The notes: generated from the letters alone by a model not told the origin. DNA of 64,000 bases from an uncultured Prochlorococcus sp. (GCA_902527105.1 CABZNT010000003.1:83557-147556); one strand, 5' to 3'; positions 39,985 through 50,392 are shown, counted from the first letter of the stretch. Program-made: numbers and translations.

Positions 39985-42288
39985 TTAGCCCAGCCCGAAA
40001 AGGCGAGCATGGAAGAAAGCCCATGTGGTAGCAATACCACCTACAAGGAAGTGTGTAACACCTACTGCACGTCCCTGAGTAATAGATAGAGCTCGCGGTT
40101 GAATGGTAGGTGCAACTTTTAGTTTATTGTGTGCCCAAACAATTGATTCGAACAATTCTTGCCAATATCCCCTTCCGCTGAAGAGGAACATTAAACTGAA
40201 CGCCCATATAAAGTGAGCTCCTAAGAACATCAAACCGTACATGCTTATTGATTGACCATAGCTTGTTAATACTTGAGAAGCTTGAGCCCAGAGGAAATCT
40301 CTTAACCAACCATTAATAGTGATTGAACTTTGTGCGAAATTACCGCCGGTGAGTCCCCAAACATCACTCTGCATTTTCCAAGAGAAGTGGAAAATAACTA
40401 TTGATAAACAGTTATACATCCAGAAGAGAGCCAAGAAAACGTGATCCCATGAAGAAACTTGACATGTACCACCTCTTCCAGGACCATCACAAGGGAATCT
40501 AAATCCTAAAGAAGCTTTATCAGGGATCAACCTTGAACTTCTTGCATAAAGTACTCCTTTGAGAAGTATCAAAACAGTTACATGTATTTGGAAAGCATGA
40601 ATATGATGAATCATTAAATCAGCTGTACCTAATGGAATTGGCGCTATAGCTACTTTTCCACCAACTTCTACTAAACTTCCATTAAAAACTTCACTTAAGG
40701 CTTTGTGAGGTAAAGCTTCTGCGGTACCTGCTAAAAGAGAAGTTCCAACAGCAGATGCTTGAATACTCTGTACCCATTGAGCAAAGATTGGCTGAAGTTG
40801 GATTGCAGAATCACTAAACATATCTTGGGGTCTACCCAAAGCTCTCATAGTGTCGTTATGAATATAGAGTCCAAAACTATGGAATCCTAACCACATACAT
40901 ACCCAGTTCAGGTGACTGATTAAAGCATCTCTTGCCTTAAGAATTCTGTCTAATACATTATCTATATGTTTTGCTGGATCATAATCTCTAACCATTGCAA
41001 TTCCAGCATGCGCTCCTGCTCCTACTATGAATAATCCACCTATCCACATGTGATGGGTAAATAAACCAAGAACAGTCATGTAGTCAGTAGCTATATAAGG
41101 ATATGGAGGCATCGCATACATGTGATGAGATACAAGTATGCTTATTGATCCAAGCATCGCTAGGTTTACTGATAGCTGAGCATGTCTACTTTCTGCCATG
41201 AACTCAAAAAGACCTTGATGACCTTTAGGCGCAGGAAATAATATTGGGTCTCCTTGTTGTGAATCTAATATTTCTTTCATACTATGACCAATACCGTAGT
41301 TGGTTCTGTACATATGACCACCGATTATTGCTATTACACCAAAAGCTAAATGATGATGTGAAACATCAGTCATCCATAAGCTTCCTGTCACAGGGTTAAG
41401 TCCACCTTTGAAAGTAAGGAAGTCTGAGAAAGCTAACCAATTTAAACTGAAGAAATTCCCTGTACCACTTGCTAATCCTGGAAATATCTGACCGATAATT
41501 TGTGGATCACAAAGTTGATGCGGCATAGGCATATCTGCAATAGTTGCTATTTCTTTTCCATTAATAACTAAAGGAGAACCCGCATCAATTGCATCTAAGA
41601 GAGCAGCAGTAGGAGCTCCGATATGAATACAATGGCCTGCCCATGCTAAAGATCCTAGTCCTACTAAACCAGCTATATGGTGGTTAAGCATAGACTCAAT
41701 ATCTTGGAACCACTCCATTTTTGGAGCCGCTTTGTGATAATGAAAAATTCCAGCATGAAGCATAAGTGCAGCCATTACTACGGCACCTATTGCTAAAGCC
41801 ATCAGTTCACTCTCATTAGTGATTCCCCATGCTCTCCACATGTGAAATATTCCTGAACTAATTTGAATACCATTGTAGTTAGCACCAAGGTCAGCATTAA
41901 GCATTTCTTGACCAACGATTGCCCATACTTGCTGAGCACCTGGTTTGACATGTGTTGGATCAGCTAACCAACCTGAGTAATTAGAAAATCTTGCTCCATG
42001 GAAAAATGCAGCACTCATCCATATAAAAATGACTGCAAGATGTCCAAAATGAGCTGAAAAGATTTTTCTTGTTGCTTCTTCAGCATCGCCTGTATGCACA
42101 TCGAAATCATGTGCATCAGCATGCAGATTCCAGATCCAAGTTGTAGTTTTTGGACCTTTAGATAATTTACTTGACCAGAAACCTGGCTTATCTAATTTGG
42201 CAAAATCAATAGGTCTTGGATCGGCCTTTACAGGATCTTCCAAAACTTTTTTGTTTTTTTCTCCACTTTCTGGTGGGCTGATGGTCAT
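39985..42288 (-). CDS. psaA: Photosystem I P700 apoprotein A1, PsaA
   Basis: The 767-residue protein starts [20 protein letters not shown]. It has the eleven-helix reaction-centre fold and the Fx motif [18 protein letters not shown], and ends [11 protein letters not shown]. It is longer than typical freshwater PsaA (about 750) because of a marine-type insertion around residues 235-260 ([20 protein letters not shown]). It pairs with PsaB, 27 bp downstream. The 334-bp upstream spacer contains two adjacent dyad-symmetric sequences, listed separately. Confidence 0.99.
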   Translation of the reverse strand: MTISPPESGEKNKKVLEDPVKADPRPIDFAKLDKPGFWSSKLSKGPKTTTWIWNLHADAHDFDVHTGDAEEATRKIFSAHFGHLAVIFIWMSAAFFHGARFSNYSGWLADPTHVKPGAQQVWAIVGQEMLNADLGANYNGIQISSGIFHMWRAWGITNESELMALAIGAVVMAALMLHAGIFHYHKAAPKMEWFQDIESMLNHHIAGLVGLGSLAWAGHCIHIGAPTAALLDAIDAGSPLVINGKEIATIADMPMPHQLCDPQIIGQIFPGLASGTGNFFSLNWLAFSDFLTFKGGLNPVTGSLWMTDVSHHHLAFGVIAIIGGHMYRTNYGIGHSMKEILDSQQGDPILFPAPKGHQGLFEFMAESRHAQLSVNLAMLGSISILVSHHMYAMPPYPYIATDYMTVLGLFTHHMWIGGLFIVGAGAHAGIAMVRDYDPAKHIDNVLDRILKARDALISHLNWVCMWLGFHSFGLYIHNDTMRALGRPQDMFSDSAIQLQPIFAQWVQSIQASAVGTSLLAGTAEALPHKALSEVFNGSLVEVGGKVAIAPIPLGTADLMIHHIHAFQIHVTVLILLKGVLYARSSRLIPDKASLGFRFPCDGPGRGGTCQVSSWDHVFLALFWMYNCLSIVIFHFSWKMQSDVWGLTGGNFAQSSITINGWLRDFLWAQASQVLTSYGQSISMYGLMFLGAHFIWAFSLMFLFSGRGYWQELFESIVWAHNKLKVAPTIQPRALSITQGRAVGVTHFLVGGIATTWAFFHARLFGLG

Positions 42289-42622
42289 CTAGCACCTCGA
42301 AAATAATTGACATTAAAGCCGATTGATCGGATCTTGAACCTATTTTTAATGATAATGTTCAAGAAAACGAATCCTTCGGAACTTTAGATATTCGTTTCAA
42401 AAATAATAAGGCAAAGATTCTTTCGTTATGCATTAACGTAACAAATGTTCTAATGATTGTTACTATATGAATATTTTGTTAAATTCTAGTCTATGACTAA
42501 ATTATGGGTATTTTTACTCAAAATTTACATAAATTTCTTAAATTTTTTTTTATATTTCAAAGAAAATTTTTTAAATCCAGCGACAGGATATAATTTCAAA
42601 GTTACTATCAATAGTTTCTAAT
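42289..42622. promoter_or_regulatory. psaA upstream region with two adjacent dyads
   Basis: This 334-bp spacer separates divergent psaA and the CbiG-CobJ gene. It contains CGTTA-TGCAT-TAACG at 42424-42438 and, sharing its last base, GTAACAA-N12-TTGTTAC at 42438-42463. A third pair, AAACGAAT/ATTCGTTT, lies within 42365-42400. Cyanobacterial psaAB promoters are high-light regulated by RpaB, whose HLR1 site is a pair of TTTACA-like direct repeats; no perfect HLR1 is seen. The dyads are candidate operators only. No open reading frame of interest lies here. Confidence 0.45.
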
Positions 42623-44425
42623 TTGAAAGGCATTGCGATAGGTCTATCTAATAATTCAAAAGAAATTTTAAAAAGGCTTAAAAAAACCGAATTTGTCAAA
42701 GACATATATATTGCAGGTTCTTCAAAAAAGGATGGGAAGGAAAATGAACTTATTCAAGTACAAAAACCTAGAGAAATCTTACTAAAAAAATGGGCGGAGA
42801 TAGATTTAATAATTTTTATAGGCTCAATTGCTGCATCAATACGCTTAATAAATTCATTTTTAACCTCTAAAGATCAAGATCCAGGAGTAATAGTTATAGA
42901 TAACAAATGTTCCAAGATAGTTCCTTTAATTGGCTTACATCAGTCAAATACGCAAAATATTGCATATCAAATTGCTAATTTTCTTGGTGGCGAAATTGTA
43001 GAAACTAATAATTCCAATGATCAAAGCCTCTTAAATCTTGATGCATTTGGGAATCAATGGGGATGGAAAAGATCTGGCAAAATAAACGATTGGTCAAAAC
43101 TAGTAATTAAACAAGCTAAGAACAAACAAATATTTTGCAAACAATTATCTGGTAATAACTTATGGAAAACTTCAGAATCAGGTGAGCTTATTAATCAAAT
43201 TAATGAAAAAGAAACTGAAAAACCAGATTTAACATTTCATGTGAGTATATTCAAAAATCATAAAAAAACTTGGCACCCTCCCGTATTATGGCTTGGCATT
43301 GGCTGTGAAAGAAATACAAGCAAAGAATTAATAGCAAATTCTTTAAAAAATTTTTTGGAGTCAGAAAATATATCACAACAATCAATTGCGGGATTAGCAA
43401 CTATTGATATTAAAAAAGATGAGAAAGGGATTTTAGAACTTTCTAAAGAACAAAACTTGCCTATAAAGTTTTTTAGTAAAGAAGATCTTTCAAAAATAAT
43501 TGTTCCAAATCCATCAAATGTCGTGCAAAAGGAAATTGGCACCCCTTCTGTAGCAGAAGCTTCTTGCTTACTCGCAGCAGGAGAAGAACCAAAACTATTA
43601 AAAGAAAAAAGAATTTTTAAAAATCAATCTGGGGCAGTTACTATCGCTATAGCAGAATCAAAAAATCAATATAATCCAACCCATGGCGAAATACATATTA
43701 TTGGAAGTGGGCCTGGTGATATCTCCTTCCTAACCAATAATGCAAAAAAAGCACTTTCAAGATGTATTGTTTGGATCGGATATAAAATGTATTTAGATTT
43801 AATTAAGCCCTTAAAAAGGAGTGACCAAGTTTTAATTGAAAGTAAACTTACTGAAGAAAAAGATAGATGCAGTAAAGCAATTAAACTAGCCGGGGAAGGA
43901 ATAAAAGTGGCTTTAATTTCTTCAGGTGAATCAGGATTTTATGGCATGGCTGGTTTACTTTTAGAATTACTTCAAAAAATTAAAAAAGAACATAGACCTT
44001 ACTTTGAAGTACATCCCGGTATTAGTAGTGTTCAATTAGCTGCTGCGATTAGTGGAGCACCACTAATGAATGACTTTTGTTCAATAAGCTTAAGCGATAA
44101 ATTAACTCCATGGTCTTTAATAGAAAAAAGAATTAAAGGAGCTCTTTTAGGTGACTTTGTAATAGCTTTATTTAATCCTCAATCCATTGAACGAAATTGG
44201 CAGCTAAAAACTGTAATAGATATATGTTTACAAAATAGGAATGGGAATACACCAGTATTAATAGCTAGACAAGTTGGAAGAGAAAATCAATCCAAAAAAT
44301 TTGTTACTTTAAACACCTTTCCTTTTATAGAAATTGATATGTTATCAATTATTATTATTGGCAATTCTCAAACAAAGTTAGTTGATGAAATATTTCTCAC
44401 TCCCAGAGGATATTTACAAAATTAA
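42623..44425 (+). CDS. cobJ: CbiG-CobJ fusion, precorrin-3B C17-methyltransferase
   Basis: This 600-residue protein joins two corrin-ring enzymes. Residues 1 to about 345 are CbiG-like (WLGIGCERNTSKELI, GTPSVAEASCLLAAG), the lactone-opening part. Residues from 355 are CobJ/CbiH-like with HIIGSGPGDISFLT and SSGESGFYGMAG, using SAM to methylate C17 with ring contraction. The fusion is common in cyanobacteria, which make pseudocobalamin. I take the TTG at 42623 as start, because MKGIAIGLSNNS is the family N-terminus and no ATG lies near. It is divergent from psaA and followed by a HAD gene. Confidence 0.93.
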   Translation: MKGIAIGLSNNSKEILKRLKKTEFVKDIYIAGSSKKDGKENELIQVQKPREILLKKWAEIDLIIFIGSIAASIRLINSFLTSKDQDPGVIVIDNKCSKIVPLIGLHQSNTQNIAYQIANFLGGEIVETNNSNDQSLLNLDAFGNQWGWKRSGKINDWSKLVIKQAKNKQIFCKQLSGNNLWKTSESGELINQINEKETEKPDLTFHVSIFKNHKKTWHPPVLWLGIGCERNTSKELIANSLKNFLESENISQQSIAGLATIDIKKDEKGILELSKEQNLPIKFFSKEDLSKIIVPNPSNVVQKEIGTPSVAEASCLLAAGEEPKLLKEKRIFKNQSGAVTIAIAESKNQYNPTHGEIHIIGSGPGDISFLTNNAKKALSRCIVWIGYKMYLDLIKPLKRSDQVLIESKLTEEKDRCSKAIKLAGEGIKVALISSGESGFYGMAGLLLELLQKIKKEHRPYFEVHPGISSVQLAAAISGAPLMNDFCSISLSDKLTPWSLIEKRIKGALLGDFVIALFNPQSIERNWQLKTVIDICLQNRNGNTPVLIARQVGRENQSKKFVTLNTFPFIEIDMLSIIIIGNSQTKLVDEIFLTPRGYLQN

Positions 44426-44515
44426 GTTTCTAAGATTCATAATCTAGCAAATAAATTTTTTACTTTGCTTTTTTTGGTAAGAATACTAATCTTTTATAAA
44501 GGCATTAAAAATTCA

Positions 44516-45313
44516 TTGAAAAATATTGGTCTGATTTTATTTGACATAGATGGTGTAATACGCAGCGTAGAGAATAGTTATAGGCTTGCGCTAAAAAAGA
44601 CAGTTTACAAATTTTGCGGATGGGAGCCCAGTTATATAGATATTGATTACGCAAAAAATGAAGGAATCTGGAATAATGATTGGGATTTAAGTTTAGAGCT
44701 TATAAAAAGATTCATAAAAAAAAATAAATTAAACATTGAAATACCTTCAAAAAAAGAAATAATTAATTGTTTCGAAAAGTTTTACTTTGGGGGAGATCAA
44801 AATAAAGATAGTAAGTCTTGGAATGGATTCATAACCAATGAAGAGTTGTTAGTCGATAAAAAGTTTTTTGATTTATTGCATAAAGATGGGATAATTTGGG
44901 GTTTCGTAAGTGGTGCAGAATCTGCTTCAGCAAAATTTGTTTTAGAAAAAAGACTTGGACTAAAATCGCCTCCTTTAATATCAATGGGAGATGCTCCTGA
45001 TAAACCTGATCCTAAAGGTTTTATTGACTTATCAAAAAAGCTTCTTGGAGATGAATTTCGCACTTCAAACATACCCATAGCATATGTTGGAGATACTATC
45101 GCAGATGTAAATACCGTTATCAATGCTAGAGAAAAAATACCAACCCAGAAATTCATAAGTATTGGGTTAGCCCCCCCTCATTTACATTCAAAAGCCCGAT
45201 TAAAAGAACGCCTCTCATACGAAAAAAATCTACGATTGGCAGGTGCTGATATAGTTTTAAATTCTATCTATGATATAAACAATATTAAATTTGAATTATT
45301 TAGAAAAATATAA
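44516..45313 (+). CDS. HAD-superfamily phosphatase (TIGR01548-like)
   Basis: The 265-residue protein has HAD motif I IGLILFDIDGVIRSV, with both aspartates. Motif II is probably FVSGAESASAK, motif III lysine lies near PDKPDPKGF, and motif IV is YVGDTIADV. It belongs with the cyanobacterial TIGR01548-type hydrolases, whose substrate is unknown. I chose the TTG at 44516, since the family begins a few residues before DIDG; the upstream TTG at 44465 would add 17 hydrophobic residues. It lies about 90 bp after CobJ, perhaps cotranscribed. The CobJ linkage may be incidental. Confidence 0.82.
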   Translation: MKNIGLILFDIDGVIRSVENSYRLALKKTVYKFCGWEPSYIDIDYAKNEGIWNNDWDLSLELIKRFIKKNKLNIEIPSKKEIINCFEKFYFGGDQNKDSKSWNGFITNEELLVDKKFFDLLHKDGIIWGFVSGAESASAKFVLEKRLGLKSPPLISMGDAPDKPDPKGFIDLSKKLLGDEFRTSNIPIAYVGDTIADVNTVINAREKIPTQKFISIGLAPPHLHSKARLKERLSYEKNLRLAGADIVLNSIYDINNIKFELFRKI

Positions 45314-45613
45314 ATCAAAAAATATATCGATATAAATTAAAGAAAGGAGTTTTTAGAATCCAATTATTTACTATTTTTATGCATGCAAAAAAACGTAAAG
45401 AAGTTTTCTAAATAAGTGTTTTTCCATCATTAAACATATAAAAACTAATCACCTAAATTAGATTTTCTAGTGAATTTAATTTTGCAGATATTTCAGCTAG
45501 AAATATCTATTTAAAAGTGGAAATTTTTAATTTACATAGAATTTTAAATCTACATTGCTCTTTAATTAAAAGCATCTTTTAAATCTTGAAAAAAAATAAA
45601 TATTTAAAAAAAT
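45314..45613. other. 300-bp convergent intergenic region
   Basis: AT-rich spacer between two convergent genes. It holds a 9-bp perfect hairpin at 45486-45508 (AGATATTTC, loop AGCTA, GAAATATCT) without a clear T run. I see no open reading frame, tRNA remnant or direct repeat shared with the other end of the neighbouring operon. Confidence 0.6.
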
Positions 45614-46672
45614 TTATTCATTTTTAATGGAATAATTGTTTTTTTCAAACAATTTCATAATCCACCATATAAACAAAACAGCATAAACAATTATAGTTGG
45701 AAAAGCATAATGAAAAAATAACCTACCCATATTTCCACTCCACATAGATATAAAAAAACCAAGAGGGACAAGTATATTAATTTCAGTATTTATACTAACT
45801 ATGTTTTTCTTTTGGTTAAGGATAAATCCAAGAATTGCCATCAAAAGAAAAAAAGAAAATCCATGTTGAAAATCATGAAATCCTTTTATTGTAAATAGTT
45901 CTCTTAGATGTTCAGTGAAAAATTGGAAATAAGATAATTGATTTGAAAGATAGTTATTAAAACCAGTAGAAGAAGTATTATAAGCAGAGGGGAAGCTATC
46001 AATTATTTGACGTGAAAAAATAACTCCGGCAAAAGATATACCAAGGGAAATATAATATGAAAAGGATCTAAAGGTATGAGAAAAAAGAGGTATTAATAAA
46101 AGTGGCAATGAACTATCCTTTGTTAATGCGATAAACGGCAATAAAAATATAATAAGATTCTTTTTCTTTGTATAAGTTGAATAAATTATAAAAATGGTGG
46201 CAAATACTGCTAATGAATCAACTAGTGGAGTGCTTGTTAAAGCAATAGTTGTACGACTACTTAAAAAAATGGAGGCTCCGATTACTGAGCAATAAGTTGG
46301 CAGACCCAAACTCTCAATCAAACAAAAAAGCAAATATGCAGAAAGAACTATGACTAAAAAGTTAATTAAATAGAAAGAAAGTTTTATTTGATTTTCTTGA
46401 CTGGAGACAACTTTTCCAACAATGGGTTTTATTATTGAGACCGTTTTAGGAATTATAAATCTATATCTGTAATGAGAAAGAACACCATAATCACCGTTTG
46501 CCATTTTGATGTAGCTTATAGAATCACTCAGACCTTTAGGTTGGGCTAAGTCATACTGATGAAATAATTGATAAGTCGATGAATATGTTAATGATATTAG
46601 TAAAGTAATTACAAAGATTAATTTTGTTATTTTCTTATTTTTTAGGAGAATCTTAGAAAATTTTTTATTCAC
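45614..46672 (-). CDS. Multispanning membrane protein, GT-C glycosyltransferase-like
   Basis: The 352-residue protein has about nine hydrophobic helices. After the first helix, an external loop reads LAQPKGLSDSISYIKMANGDY followed by YRYRFIIPK, a layout like GT-C transferases with an early acidic motif. A later ALTKDSSLPLLLIPLF resembles the KE-type loop of GT-C enzymes. It is last in the seven-gene operon, 85 bp after GtrA. With GtrA and GT2 it completes a Gtr-like set: synthase, flippase and the acceptor-specific transferase. Donor and acceptor are unknown, and the family call is inference. Confidence 0.62.
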   Translation of the reverse strand: MNKKFSKILLKNKKITKLIFVITLLISLTYSSTYQLFHQYDLAQPKGLSDSISYIKMANGDYGVLSHYRYRFIIPKTVSIIKPIVGKVVSSQENQIKLSFYLINFLVIVLSAYLLFCLIESLGLPTYCSVIGASIFLSSRTTIALTSTPLVDSLAVFATIFIIYSTYTKKKNLIIFLLPFIALTKDSSLPLLLIPLFSHTFRSFSYYISLGISFAGVIFSRQIIDSFPSAYNTSSTGFNNYLSNQLSYFQFFTEHLRELFTIKGFHDFQHGFSFFLLMAILGFILNQKKNIVSINTEINILVPLGFFISMWSGNMGRLFFHYAFPTIIVYAVLFIWWIMKLFEKNNYSIKNE

Positions 46673-46757
46673 TTCAATAACTTAAATTTTTCAAACATAG
46701 TAATTTGAATTACAAGAATAAGTAAATAATTAATAAAAATTATTAATACAAAATTAT

Positions 46758-47117
46758 TCAATTAAAAATTAATTTTTTTTGACAGATGTAAGAAATAATC
46801 GCAATAAAAGGAATAATCAAAAGAGCTATAAAATTTTTTGAAAATCCAAATGTATTTAAAAAATCAATTGATATCCAGTTTATATTCCATAAAAAAATAT
46901 TTAAAGTCAAATATTTTAATAAATGGTATCTATTTAAATTTTTTACATTAAATACATTACTTCCGTAGAAATAAAATCCGAATAAGAAATTAAATACTTG
47001 ACTTATTAAAGTGGACAAAATTGTTGGCAAAAAAAGTAACAATATTTGCAGAATTAAGTTTGTAAGGAAAACGTTTATTACGCCATAAATTACGAATAAT
47101 GTTTTTCTTTTATACAA
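46758..47117 (-). CDS. GtrA family membrane protein (putative flippase)
   Basis: The 119-residue protein has four hydrophobic helices and the GtrA pattern, including FLFGFYFYGSNVFNVK (family NFxxxRxWVF) and LTLNIFLWNINWISI. It ends with a short basic CQKKLIFN. GtrA-type proteins are thought to flip undecaprenyl-phosphate-linked monosaccharides across the inner membrane. The start is 2 bp from the preceding oxidoreductase stop, and a membrane protein follows after 85 bp. The canonical basic-aromatic signature of GtrA is partly degenerate. Confidence 0.78.
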   Translation of the reverse strand: MYKRKTLFVIYGVINVFLTNLILQILLLFLPTILSTLISQVFNFLFGFYFYGSNVFNVKNLNRYHLLKYLTLNIFLWNINWISIDFLNTFGFSKNFIALLIIPFIAIISYICQKKLIFN

Positions 47118-47119
47118 AA

Positions 47120-48082
47120 TTATTTTTGAGAATGAATATTTATTAATTGTTCATCGACTAGTTCAATAACTTGAACCACCTTTTCTCCCAAAATTAAATC
47201 TGAAATAATGGTACTTGAATTTTTAATATCTTTAATAAATTCCTTTAATAAAATTTCAAGAGGAGTGGTAAAGAAATTAAAAGAAGAATATTCTGCAGTA
47301 GGATTAATTGGCAATATATCTGAACCTTTTACTTCTTGAATACTACTAAAATTTAATGGATCGAATATAAATGATTTATTTTCAAAATTAACCTTCAAAA
47401 ATCTTTTTTTAGACTGCATAATATTGCCAACATTTAGAACAGCAAATTTATTATTTTCAAAGCAAAGATTGATAGACACATTAAATTGATTTTTTTTATC
47501 TTTTTCTTCCTGCTTACTAAAATGCGCACTAATTTTTGAGGGAAACTCTCCCATAATATCTAAACACATTGCGATATCATGTGGTGCCCAATCCCAAAGA
47601 GGTGATACATCATTTCTAAAAGGTCCGTAATTACCAGCTATTGAAATAATTGAATTTAATTTTTTTTGTTGAGCAATATAGGATTTTAAGAATCGATACA
47701 GAGGATGATAAAGATAAACATGATTTACCCTTACACTAACTTTATTTTTGAGGGCTAGATCTTTTAAATATTTTGCATCTTTAGAATTCAAGGTAACTGG
47801 TTTTTCAATTATTACAGATTTTTTATTTTGAATTGCTTCCTTAGCAATTTCAAAATGATTTTTTGGTGGAGTTGCAATAATTACACCTTGAATATCAGAG
47901 GAAGAAGTAATATCATGCCAATCATTTGATACATCGTATTTATGAATCAATTTTGATTTATTTTTCAAATTTTTACAAGCTATTTTTTTTAATATGGATT
48001 CATCTATATTTTGAATTGTTTTTACATAATTTAGACCCCATTTCCCAGCTCCAATCAGTCCAAGATGACTATTGAATATCAT
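47120..48082 (-). CDS. Gfo/Idh/MocA family oxidoreductase
   Basis: The 320-residue protein has the Rossmann motif LGLIGAGKWGLNYVKTI near the N-terminus, IIATPPKNHFEIAKEAIQ, and EKPVTLN, the EKP motif of the family. The C-terminal sheet contains a YGPFRNDVSPLWDWAPHD segment that probably binds the sugar. Members reduce or oxidise sugars or nucleotide sugars with NAD(P). In this operon it likely reduces a keto sugar produced by the SDR or cupin enzymes. It lies 2 bp from both neighbours. Confidence 0.88.
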   Translation of the reverse strand: MIFNSHLGLIGAGKWGLNYVKTIQNIDESILKKIACKNLKNKSKLIHKYDVSNDWHDITSSSDIQGVIIATPPKNHFEIAKEAIQNKKSVIIEKPVTLNSKDAKYLKDLALKNKVSVRVNHVYLYHPLYRFLKSYIAQQKKLNSIISIAGNYGPFRNDVSPLWDWAPHDIAMCLDIMGEFPSKISAHFSKQEEKDKKNQFNVSINLCFENNKFAVLNVGNIMQSKKRFLKVNFENKSFIFDPLNFSSIQEVKGSDILPINPTAEYSSFNFFTTPLEILLKEFIKDIKNSSTIISDLILGEKVVQVIELVDEQLINIHSQK

Positions 48083-48084
48083 CT

Positions 48085-49146
48085 TTAGATTTTTCCCTGA
48101 TAAACCTTATCAGACCAACTTATAAATCTTTTTAAACCTTCATTAATATCAATTTTAGGTTCATAATTTAATTGAATTTTTGCCTTATAAATATCTGGAC
48201 ATCTACGTGTAGGCTCATCAGCAGGATAACTATCTGGATAATCTACTACGTTATATTGAATGTTTTTACCTGAAACAGTCTCCATTATTTTTATTAAATC
48301 AAGTACAGATATTTCAGGATTTGGATTTCCAATATTATATGACTCCCCAGGCACGCCTCCTAAGATTACTCTAATAAATCCTTCCATTGCATCAGTAACA
48401 TAACAAAATGTTCTAGTTTGATTGCCTGTTCCATAAATTTGAAGAGGTATACCCGCCTTTATTCGACTAGTAAAATTTGGCAAAACTCTATAGTCGGTTT
48501 CTTGCATCCCTGGCCCATATACATTAAAAGGACGTATTGTATTAGTATGAACTCCTCTTAAGTTATGAAAAATATTGCATAAAGTCTCTCCTACTCTTTT
48601 ACTCTCGTCATAACACGCTCTTGGACCTGTACAAGATACATTTCCTTTATAGCTTTCTTTAGTAGGAATATTTTTTGAATCAGGATCACCATAAATTTCT
48701 GATGAAGAGAAAAAAGTAAGTTTTGCAGAATTTGACTCAGCCAGCTCAAGCATATTTTCTGTACCATCAATTGCCACCTTTAATGTTTCCAATGGAAATG
48801 CTCGATAATAATAGGGGCTCGCGATTCCTGCTGCATGAATAATAAAGTCAATTTTTTTATCGTATTTAAATTTTTTAATTACATCATGATTAATAAAATC
48901 TATATTTTCATAATTAGGGATTTCAGATCCCTCTTTACCAGCAGTAATAAGATTATCTAAAACGATAACCTTCATTTTTTCTTCAAGGTGTTGATTATTT
49001 ATTTGATTAAAAATCTCCATGAAATATCTTCCTAAAAAACCCCTTCCACCAGTGAGTAAAATTCTTTTACCTGAGAAATTAGGGGATACGTCACTTAGAT
49101 TTTCAACTATTTGTTGAATGTCTGTATCTAGTAAAAAGTTTGTCAA
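48085..49146 (-). CDS. NAD-dependent sugar epimerase/dehydratase, UXS-like
   Basis: The 353-residue extended SDR has LLTGGRGFLGRYFMEIF (GxxGxxG), SSSEIYGDP, and the catalytic YDESKRVGE (YxxxK). The surrounding GPRACYDESKR and TIRPFNVYGPGMQETDYRVLPNF closely resemble UDP-glucuronate decarboxylase (UXS). The likely reaction is therefore NAD-dependent oxidation at C4 with decarboxylation, or 4,6-dehydration of a nucleotide sugar. Substrate assignment is uncertain. It lies 1 bp from the methyltransferase and 2 bp from the oxidoreductase. It has an N-terminal extension of about 25 residues before the Rossmann fold. Confidence 0.87.
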   Translation of the reverse strand: MTNFLLDTDIQQIVENLSDVSPNFSGKRILLTGGRGFLGRYFMEIFNQINNQHLEEKMKVIVLDNLITAGKEGSEIPNYENIDFINHDVIKKFKYDKKIDFIIHAAGIASPYYYRAFPLETLKVAIDGTENMLELAESNSAKLTFFSSSEIYGDPDSKNIPTKESYKGNVSCTGPRACYDESKRVGETLCNIFHNLRGVHTNTIRPFNVYGPGMQETDYRVLPNFTSRIKAGIPLQIYGTGNQTRTFCYVTDAMEGFIRVILGGVPGESYNIGNPNPEISVLDLIKIMETVSGKNIQYNVVDYPDSYPADEPTRRCPDIYKAKIQLNYEPKIDINEGLKRFISWSDKVYQGKI

Positions 49147-49147
49147 G

Positions 49148-50392
49148 CTAAATAACCTCTAAATTTGGAAGTGGAATAATGAATTTTCCACCAGATTCTT
49201 GAAATTTCTTGTTTTTCTTTATTATTGAGTCAGCAAAATTCCAAGCAAGAATTAACAAATAATCTGGTTTGAAAGTTTTAATATATGAAGATGAATAAAT
49301 AGGAATATGAAGCCCTGGGCTATATAAGTCCTGCTTCAAAGGGCTATCATCAACAATAAAATCTAGGATATCATTGTTAAGTCCAAATTCATACATAAGA
49401 GTTGTTGCTTTTGCAGGAGCCCCGAAGCCTGCAATAGTTTTTTTATGAGATTTTATTTCAAAAAGAAAATCATTTAATTCTTTTTTTCTAGAGGAAACTT
49501 GTTTTGAAAAATTTATGAATGTATTACTATCATTAAAACCTAATGATTGTTCAAGGTTGACTAAAGTTTGTACTGAAGAATTTTTTTCTCTATGATCTCC
49601 TTTATTCTTAACAACACATCTTATTGATCCTCCATGAGTATTAACTCTCGCAACATCTATTAATTCCATATTATTGTTTTTGAAAAAACTAATTAAGGGA
49701 ATAACTGAATGATAAGAGAGATGCTCATGATAAATTGTATCGAAAAGAGTTTTCTCATAAACATCAACTAGATAAGAAACTTCGAATACAAATAAGCCCC
49801 CTGGGGATAATAAATTTGAGATAGCTTTAGTCATTCCTGCTAAATCATTACAATGAGCAAAAACATTATTGGCTGTTATTAAAGAAGCTAAACCATATTC
49901 CTCTTTAATTTTTAAAGAGGTCTCCAAATCGAAAAAACCGTTAATTGTATTAATTCCTTCTTTACAAGCCTTTTGAGAAATTTCTTTAGCTGGATCAACG
50001 CCAATAACTGAATAACCCAATTCTTTAAAAAATTTTAGTAAAGTGCCATCATTTGAACCTATATCTAATACATAACTTTCTAAAGATGGTTTATATTTAT
50101 TCACTATTTGATTTGCATAATTCTGAAAATGTTCCACAAATACAGGAGAAGTCCCTGAAACATAAACATAATCCTCAAATAATTCATTAGGATCAACGAC
50201 ATCTGTTAGTTGAACATGAAAGCAATTTTGACAAAAGTGTAGTTCTAAAGGATATTTTTTTTGCTTTATAAAAAGTTTTTCTTTTGGAACAAAAGCGTTA
50301 GCGGGCGGTGTTGATTCTAGGCTTAAAACAGGAACTATTTTTGAAGAATTACATAATCTACAAAAAGAATTTTTTTGAAAGTTATTTCTCAT
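49148..50392 (-). CDS. C-methyltransferase-like SAM enzyme (NovU/TcaB9 type)
   Basis: The 414-residue protein has an N-terminal zinc-binding part (FCRLCNSSKIVPVL and FCQNCFHVQL), a SAM domain (VLDIGSNDGTLLKFFK), and the motif DTIYHEHLSYHSV typical of TylCIII/NovU/TcaB9 sugar C-methyltransferases. The C-terminal domain includes KTIAGFGAPAKATTLM. Such enzymes methylate C3 of keto sugars. The ATG at 50392 is preferred: it lies inside the cupin stop (11-bp overlap). An upstream ATG would give a larger overlap and a non-conserved tail. The next gene follows after 1 bp. Confidence 0.85.
   Translation of the reverse strand: MRNNFQKNSFCRLCNSSKIVPVLSLESTPPANAFVPKEKLFIKQKKYPLELHFCQNCFHVQLTDVVDPNELFEDYVYVSGTSPVFVEHFQNYANQIVNKYKPSLESYVLDIGSNDGTLLKFFKELGYSVIGVDPAKEISQKACKEGINTINGFFDLETSLKIKEEYGLASLITANNVFAHCNDLAGMTKAISNLLSPGGLFVFEVSYLVDVYEKTLFDTIYHEHLSYHSVIPLISFFKNNNMELIDVARVNTHGGSIRCVVKNKGDHREKNSSVQTLVNLEQSLGFNDSNTFINFSKQVSSRKKELNDFLFEIKSHKKTIAGFGAPAKATTLMYEFGLNNDILDFIVDDSPLKQDLYSPGLHIPIYSSSYIKTFKPDYLLILAWNFADSIIKKNKKFQESGGKFIIPLPNLEVI

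Noticed and set aside
45314..45613. Left attachment site for a larger island covering the sugar operon
   Set aside because: No copy of the tRNA-Ser 3' end or of the CGTAACCC blocks occurs here.
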